Of a stretch of 64,000 nucleotides of DNA, positions 58,786 through 64,000 are shown piece by piece. The notes under the pieces were generated by a model that saw nothing but the letters and a program-made list of their open reading frames with translations, was not told where the DNA came from and searched no databases. The stretch is from Cinchona pubescens (lineage: Eukaryota > Streptophyta > Magnoliopsida > Gentianales > Rubiaceae): NCBI GenBank assembly GCA_025175665.1, contig JANKKI010000405.1, forward strand, positions 868,001 through 932,000, read 5' to 3'. Each line of letters begins with the position of its first letter. Positions within the stretch are counted from its first letter, which is position 1. The position numbers and the translations under genes were made by a program.

Positions 58786-59830
58786 ATGGGAAGAGCAGCC
58801 AAGAAAACAGTCACAGGCAAGGGTACCGGAGAATCTTCATCATCCAGGGCTACACAATCAAGGGTTGGTGGTGGTTTACGTTTCTTAACGGCGGCTGCCA
58901 AACAAAAGTATGATGATGACATCTCTAAATGGGCGGTAATAAAGGAAAGGGGCATTCAAGTTCCGTTGGTAGGAGTGCCGGAAATATAGATAACTATTCA
59001 CAATCGTGGATGGGAGCTTCTCAGTTCAACTCCCATAGATGCCATCCTTCCGGTGGTGCATGAGTTCTATTCTAACTTTGATCGTTATAGCTCCACTAGG
59101 GTTTTTGTACGGGGAAAGGAAGTAGATATCTCTGCCAATGAAATCAATAGAATTTTGAAGGTCAATCGTGTTCGTAATGATGAATGGCCTAATACCTGTA
59201 ATGCCAATGTAGAGCTTCAGCAGATCGCCAGTATTCTGTGTGACGGGGATGTGGATTGGACCTTTACGGCGGATGGCAGGGCGGTTCGGCATTTCCACGT
59301 GAATAAAACTTAAGCCAGCATGGTTTGTCTAGTTTAAATTCATTTGTGGCCGCCTTCTATTGGTAAACCATCTTACCCATGTCACTATGAAACAGGCTAA
59401 ATTGCTATATTGCATTGCTACTGGAAAAGCCATTGATGTGGGTTAGCTCATATATCAACAAATTTGTTACTCCGCTACTAGTAGGCAACTGGGATTGTGG
59501 TTTCCTCATCTGATCACGACACTATGCTTGGAAAGTGGGGTACTGATTGAGCCTTCTGAAGAAAAATTGAAGCCGGGCCAGATGATTGCAATGGAAGGTG
59601 TACGGGCTCCGGTTAAACGTACTAGAGTCCAAGCTTCTACATCACAACTGGAGGAAGCCGATGATTCGGATGATTCTCTTAGTACCTGGTCCTCCACAGT
59701 CTCAGGAGGACATTCTACATCAGATCTTGGCCGAACAACAGTGGATGAGCCACCGTTTTGATTCATTTATGCACTATCAGTTTACGTCAAACAGACAATG
59801 GAGGCTCGTCATCGATGGCTAGAGAGCGGG
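58786..59830 (+). pseudogene. third ORF of Athila (putative plant transposon protein domain)
   Basis: Starts MGRAAKKTVTGKGTGESSSS at 58,786; a Ser/Gly/Lys-rich start precedes the domain in this family. After an in-frame stop at 58,987 the chain continues: NRGWELLSSTP, VVHEFYSNFDRYSS, VFVRGKEVDISANEINRIL (a signature of the 'putative plant transposon protein' domain, PF20167 type), then YCIATGKAID and LGLWFPHLITTLCLESGV. The C-terminus is acidic and Ser-rich (EEADDSDDSLS). This ORF takes the place between pol and the 3' LTR where Athila elements are said to carry an env-like gene. I see no signal peptide or convincing membrane segment, so an envelope role is not supported here. Two stops and a frame change break it. 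Confidence 0.75.
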
Positions 59831-61041
59831 GCGAGGACCCTTCAACATTCCCACCGTTTCCACCTTTTCCGCAGGATTTGGGGCCCCATGCTCCTTGAGT
59901 TTTTAGGGCCTATGTGTTGGGCCATTTTCTTTATTTACATATTCATGGTAGTTGATTTCCTAGACAATTTGAGTAGTTATTGTTTGAGACATTTTCGTTG
60001 GTTAGGCTTCATTCTAGTTTGTTTATTTCGTATTGCTTAGGTTTATTTTCGTTTGTTGTGTTCATTTATTTTGGTTATGTATTCCCTCAAGGAAGTAAGT
60101 CTTCTTAATTATTGTAGGATTATTTTCTACCATAGTCTTGTTCTTCTAATATCTCAATACATTATTTATTTGTTATGTTCTATTTTGTTTAGTGTTCTCC
60201 AGCTTTCATTCACAACAAGGGGTTATTTATAGCGGATACTGCTCCAAACGCAAATTAAATCCAGAGAAGCTTTTCTTTTTCCCATTTTATGCTTTTTTTT
60301 TTACATTGAGGACAATGCTTATTTTTAAGTGTGGGGTGGAAGTTATTTGGATTTTTAAGTGTTTTCTGCAATATATTTTAACTTTTTCTTTGATCTGAGA
60401 TCTTGTCAAAATTTTTGAAAATTTTGTGAATTAATTGACCATTTTTTGACAATTTTCAAGAATTTTTGCTTAACGTATTTTCTCCATTTTTCTACATGAC
60501 AATCATTAATTGAACCATGCATGAATGAGTAGTCAGTGTTAATATTTTCCATTCATGATTTTCGAAAACTTTTGAGCACTAAGCCATACTTTAATTTTTG
60601 ATTTGGGAAAATTAGAGAAATTTATGCAGACTCAATTATGTTGCATCCCAAAAACTTGCTTTATTACATTTTCGAAGCTAATTCTTAGATGACCTGATTT
60701 AGTTTAAATATTAGGGTAGTGCTTTTTTGTTTGATGAGCCTTTCTAGCCAACCATTTTAACAATTTATTCTAAGTACCTCATTTGAGCCTTATTTTTGTG
60801 AAAAGAAATATCATTCACCTAATTTCTTTCACATAAACTCATTTACCTACCCTTATTGAGCTTAATATTTCTCTGTTTTACACATCTACCTATAAGAGCT
60901 TATGGGTACACATTATTTGTCAAGGGGATATAAGGGTGGAAGTTTGTGAGAACTTTGAGTGATATACATTTACATGTGAAACATCCAGGTATTGGAAAAA
61001 AAATAAATGAGAAAAAAAATGACTATGGGAGTTTTTGAAAT
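59831..61041 (+). other. untranslated 3' region of the plus-strand Athila
   Basis: AT-rich, without ORFs of note. 'ttacattgaggacaatgctt' followed by AAGTGTGGGGT at 60,327 is a conserved Athila segment downstream of the third ORF. Further copies of the purine motif are listed separately. Confidence 0.6.
60327..60337 (+). other. purine motif AAGTGTGGGGT, copy 2
   Basis: Identical 11-mer, followed by ggaagt, downstream of the third ORF. Confidence 0.6.
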
Positions 61042-61186
61042 ATGCAGGTAGTGCCCATCACTGGTACCTGCATGTTTTGATATTTACAGGTAGTACCTAT
61101 CACTGGTACCTGTATTTGCAGGTAGTGTCCATCACTGGTACCTGCGTGTTTATATGTTGCGGGTAGTGCCTACCACTGGTACCCGT
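61042..61186. repeat. four tandem hairpins with paired substitutions
   Basis: Four units (61,042-61,073; 61,085-61,114; 61,118-61,145; 61,159-61,186) have the form CAGGTA-gtgcccatcactgg-TACCTG. Stem changes are matched on both sides: outer pair G-C in units 1 and 3, A-T in unit 2, G-T in unit 4. Unit 4 has CGGGTA paired with TACCCG where the others have CAGGTA with TACCTG. Confidence 0.85.
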
Positions 61187-61289
61187 ACTGTGAGCGGACA
61201 TAAAAAAAAATGATGATGTGATGTATATATGTCCGAGGGAGGTTGGCATGTTTGGTTGTTTCGAAATTTTTTCGGGGTGTTTGTTACTC

Positions 61290-61300
61290 AAGTGTGGGGT
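61290..61300 (+). other. purine motif AAGTGTGGGGT, copy 3
   Basis: Identical 11-mer about 100 bp after the hairpin array, about 500 bp before the LTR. Confidence 0.6.
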
Positions 61301-61784
61301 TGTGGATGTACGATCTTTCTCATTTGAAGAGAAATTTTATTGCAACCAAACATGCATTAATGTGTGGCCACCTTTATTATAAAGCTCTTGTTCTTATTTT
61401 CTATAGCCTCTCCTTTCATTGGCTAACTAATATCCTAACCTATAGTACAAATTGAAAGTTCTACCTAAATTTAAATTGAATCGGTTGTCTAGAATAGTGG
61501 AGGGGTGTAAGAAGAGTGAACTATGGGGTGTTTAGAAAAATTTTGAGGGTCTTCATGATTTAATCTAGATATTTTCAAATCTAAATTTTTGAATGGTTAT
61601 ACACACATACACACGAATTTCATGTTTTGGTTTTTATTAGCATTTGAGCTCTTGGGTTCTTTGACTACTCTGATTGTTGGAATGATTATTGATTATTTAT
61701 GTGGATATTTGAAGGAATATGTTGAGTAGAATCTGTTAAGCTTAAATGTTCTAATTTATGGTTGATCGAGGACGATCAAAGGCT

Positions 61785-61795
61785 AAGTGTGGGGT
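61785..61795 (+). other. 3' polypurine tract
   Basis: AAGTGTGGGGT, four bases before the LTR start TGATAAG. This position identifies it as the priming site for plus-strand cDNA synthesis. Confidence 0.8.
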
Positions 61796-62176
61796 AATTT
61801 GATAAGTTCATAATTGTATTATATTTTATGTGTCAATTACCACGTTTTTATGTGTTGTTCTAAGCAAGATTTGAGTTATTATTGAGCTTAATTTGGTTAT
61901 TCTCAATTTTTGTAGGGTTACAGTGAAAAAGATTTGAAAAGGATGCAAAACGATGAAAGAAAATGTTTAGTATGAGACATGCACGAGTACGAAGTCATTC
62001 CAGACACTATTTTGTATTTCAAGCATGACTTTTGATCCCGAGCTCTGATTGAGGTGATTCAAGATGCATTGGGAAGCTAAGGGATAGTTCTACAACTTTT
62101 CTGTCTTACACTTTCTCAAATAATGGAAGCATCAAGGTGAAAATCGAAGCCAAATGTATAGCACAATTGAGGAAGC

Positions 62177-62345
62177 CAGCGCACATGCGCTGGAGCTGTG
62201 CAGCGCATGTGCGTTGCGTCCAAAAACAGCTCGCACGCACATGTGCGCTAGGATCTCTGCGCATGTCCGCAGCAGACAAAACACGCCTGGAACTTACTAC
62301 CTCGTGCACACATGCGCGCTAGGACCTCAGTGCATGTGCGCGGAG
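62177..62345. repeat. GC-rich CACATG/CATGTG hairpin array in the LTR
   Basis: First pair: CAGCGCACATGCGCTG (62,177-62,192) and CAGCGCATGTGCGTTG (62,201-62,216) are inverted with one mismatch. The second unit contains the perfect 12-bp palindrome CGCACATGTGCG (62,236-62,247). The third is gcacacatgcgcgc / gtgcatgtgcgcg. The array lies just upstream of the TATA box at 62,461. Confidence 0.8.
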
Positions 62346-62460
62346 AGCAGCAGTAACGTGTATTTGAGTTTTGTGATAGATTTCTTCAGCCGTTTGGACT
62401 CTTTTTCACCCGATTTCACGTTATTATCTGTAGGCATTATTTTTAACCCTAAATACTCAT

Positions 62461-62468
62461 TATAAATA
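62461..62468 (+). promoter_or_regulatory. TATA box of the Athila LTR
   Basis: TATAAATACCCC, about 660 bp after the LTR start, followed by a purine-rich leader. Same sequence and position as in the inverted LTR. Confidence 0.7.
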
Positions 62469-63351
62469 CCCCAAGTAGGGTGAGAAAAAGGGATCGACAC
62501 TTCTATTTTCTTGTTGGCTAGGGTTTTTAGTATAGAAATTCCTCTTTATTCTTGCATGGCGCTTTGTGCCTAAACCCTTTTCTTGGTAGAGGAATTTGAA
62601 GCCATGGTCAATTCTACAAAGTTGTGAGACTTCTTGTGCTTGAATTTATTCAATTTATCTCAAGTATTGATTATTTTTTTGCGATTAATTTTGATTGTGA
62701 ACTTAGCTTATTATTGCTGCAGAATCAAGGTATTAGAATTAATCTACTGCTAGATTGTGTTAATCGCGTGTGCTCAATTCAATCTATGAAGCAAATGAAT
62801 TTGATAATTACTGGATTTGTGTTGTTGAATTTAGGGAAATTAATCATCTAATTGGCATAACTGCGTGTGAGACATTTATGTTTAATTAGTCTAATTGTTC
62901 TTGTTGATTTAATGCTTCTATTAATTAATCTTTGGCGCGTGTCTGGTTTAAATTAATAGTTAGGGTTAATTGGATCACGTGTTAAAAATTAACCAACTTT
63001 AGAAAGAAATAAGAATCAACTTTGAATTGGTATTCGTTCGAGTTAATTCTTCAATTAGTGCTTGATATAGAATTGAATTATTTTGTGTGTCCCTGATCGA
63101 CTAGTGAAATTGCCATGGTGGATATGACCGAAACCAAGATTTCTCTTAATCAAATTCTCCCTAGTTATTTTCTTGTTTTAATTTTAGTTAAAAAGCATTC
63201 AAAACCTCCTTGTTCCATTAGAACAAAGATAAACCCCCGTTCTCTATGGGACGAACTCAACTCACCACTACTACATTAGAGTTGTTAATTTTGGGTGCGT
63301 ACGATGGCATTGCAACTCGACAGCAGCATCATTTTGCGCACACCAAAATTT

Positions 63352-63369
63352 TGGCGCCGTTGCCGGGGA
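63352..63369 (+). other. intact primer-binding site (tRNA-Asp type)
   Basis: TGGCGCCGTTGCCGGGGA, nine bases after the LTR end, complementary to the 3' end expected for a plant tRNA-Asp. It is the only undamaged copy of four in the window. Confidence 0.85.
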
Positions 63370-63451
63370 ACGGTTTGAACTCTATTTTTGTGCTATCTAT
63401 TTCAGTTTTTCCTTTTCTTTCTTTTTATTATTACTCTACCACTAATTGTGT

Positions 63452-63576
63452 ATGCCTGTGACCCGATCTACTGGACAAGTTGAATTCCAATTTGATCCCA
63501 AAATACAGAGAACTTTACGCAGATTGGGAAAAGAGATACGAGAACTACAATTAGGGGAAGAAAGTTTGTTTAATAC
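63452..63576 (+). pseudogene. gag N-terminus of a truncated Athila
   Basis: Reads MPVTRSTGQVEFQFDPKIQR and then GEESLFN, open for 42 codons and, unlike the copy at 55,030, without the early stop. It ends abruptly at about 63,576 where LINE sequence begins. Confidence 0.8.
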
Positions 63577-64000
63577 GAGAACCAACATCTGGTGAGCTGG
63601 AGCAGAATCACCCAAGATAAGGATAATTGTGTTTTGGGGTTCAAAGATATACAACACTTCAACAGAGCACTAACAAGTCCCAACTTGCTTGTGAGCAAAG
63701 TACTTAAAGGTAAATACCTGGTGAAAAAATCTTTCTTTGTTTTTTGATGTAGAAGTTCCTAAAAATGCATCGTATATCTAACAGAGCCTTGTCAGTACTA
63801 GAGATATTCTTCAGAAAGGCATGTACAAAAAGGTTGGCAATGGCAGAAAAATTGATATTTGGGCAGACAAATGGCTACCCCATAGTAACTACTGGGAGAA
63901 TTTCTGCTAGAAAAGGAGTTAACTGCAACCTGGAGAAAGTGGATGAACTGATTCAAGATTTTATTCTGGAATTCCAGTTTATCACTTTAGCATTTTTGTA
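63577..64000 (+). mobile_element. LINE fragment (RT C-terminal and zinc-binding region)
   Basis: The translation shows, in order and with frame changes, VSWSRITQDKDNCVLGFKDI, QHFNRALTSPNLLVSKVLKG, KYLVKKSFF and GMYKKVGNGRKIDIWADKWL. This is the region after the catalytic core in plant non-LTR retroelement proteins, where GLGFRDL..FN.ALL, KVLK.KYF and VG.G..I.IW.D.WLP are conserved. A stop follows KKSFFVF. The fragment starts abruptly in gag sequence and continues past the window, consistent with a 5'-truncated insertion in plus orientation. Confidence 0.75.

Larger units (their letters stand above)
61800..63342 (+). repeat. Athila LTR shared by two internal regions
   Basis: Starts TGATAAGTTCATAATTG and ends ...GCGCACA, about 1.54 kb. 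A TATAAATA box lies at 62,461. It is the 3' LTR of the element on its left, and it is followed by a perfect primer site and a gag start on its right, so it also acts as a 5' LTR. It holds the hairpin array at 62,177-62,345. It matches the inverted LTR at 52,163-53,732 over its length. Confidence 0.85.

Noticed and set aside
58786..59830. Retroviral-type envelope gene
   Set aside because: Despite its position after pol, I see no signal peptide, cleavage site or membrane anchor. The motifs match the plant transposon protein domain.

Overview
This window looks like repeat-rich, AT-rich intergenic DNA from a flowering plant, most likely a eudicot. The evidence is its transposon content: Ty3/gypsy elements of the Athila and Tat lineages with plant-type signals (a tRNA-Asp type primer site, an AAGTGTGGGGT purine tract, TATAAATA promoters), Mutator-like, hAT, CACTA and Helitron ends, a tRNA-derived SINE and a LINE fragment. 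I find no intact host gene, no tRNA or rRNA gene and no prokaryotic feature. The species cannot be fixed from this sequence. Every coding region I can name belongs to a transposon, and nearly all are broken.

Layout. 1-8.3 kb: a decayed, non-autonomous LTR element on the minus strand, with a Mutator-like element inside it. 8.3-15.6 kb: old low-copy repeats (called X, Y, Z and W here) and a 1.57 kb Mutator-like element with long inverted ends. 15.6-21.8 kb: mostly featureless AT-rich DNA ending at a CACTA terminus. 22-23.9 kb: a broken extra ORF of Tat type. 25-30 kb: two solo LTRs and two short Mutator-type elements. 30.66-37.37 kb: a non-autonomous Helitron carrying a 1.5 kb tandem array. 37.4-44 kb: a short foldback element, an ACCGCGGT-rich duplicated block, and a third copy of repeat X interrupted by three insertions (a 1.24 kb element, a SINE and an hAT). 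44.05-53.73 kb: a minus-strand composite that joins the 3' half of a Tat element to the 5' half of an Athila element inside pol. 53.7-63.6 kb: a protease fragment of another gypsy element, then a plus-strand Athila that has lost almost all of pol but keeps gag, protease and the third ORF. Its 3' LTR runs straight into a second leader and gag start. 63.58-64 kb: a LINE fragment continuing beyond the window.

How it fits together. Several insertions can be dated relative to one another because repeats X and W/Z exist in the window both with and without them, so target-site duplications can be read directly. The two Athila copies lie head to head (minus-strand LTR-gag-protease-RT, then plus-strand gag-protease), so a read-through transcript could fold into a long double strand. 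The most unusual non-coding structures are four tandem hairpins with paired substitutions at 61.04-61.19 kb, and GC-rich CACATG/CATGTG hairpin arrays found in the Athila LTRs and again beside the third ORF.
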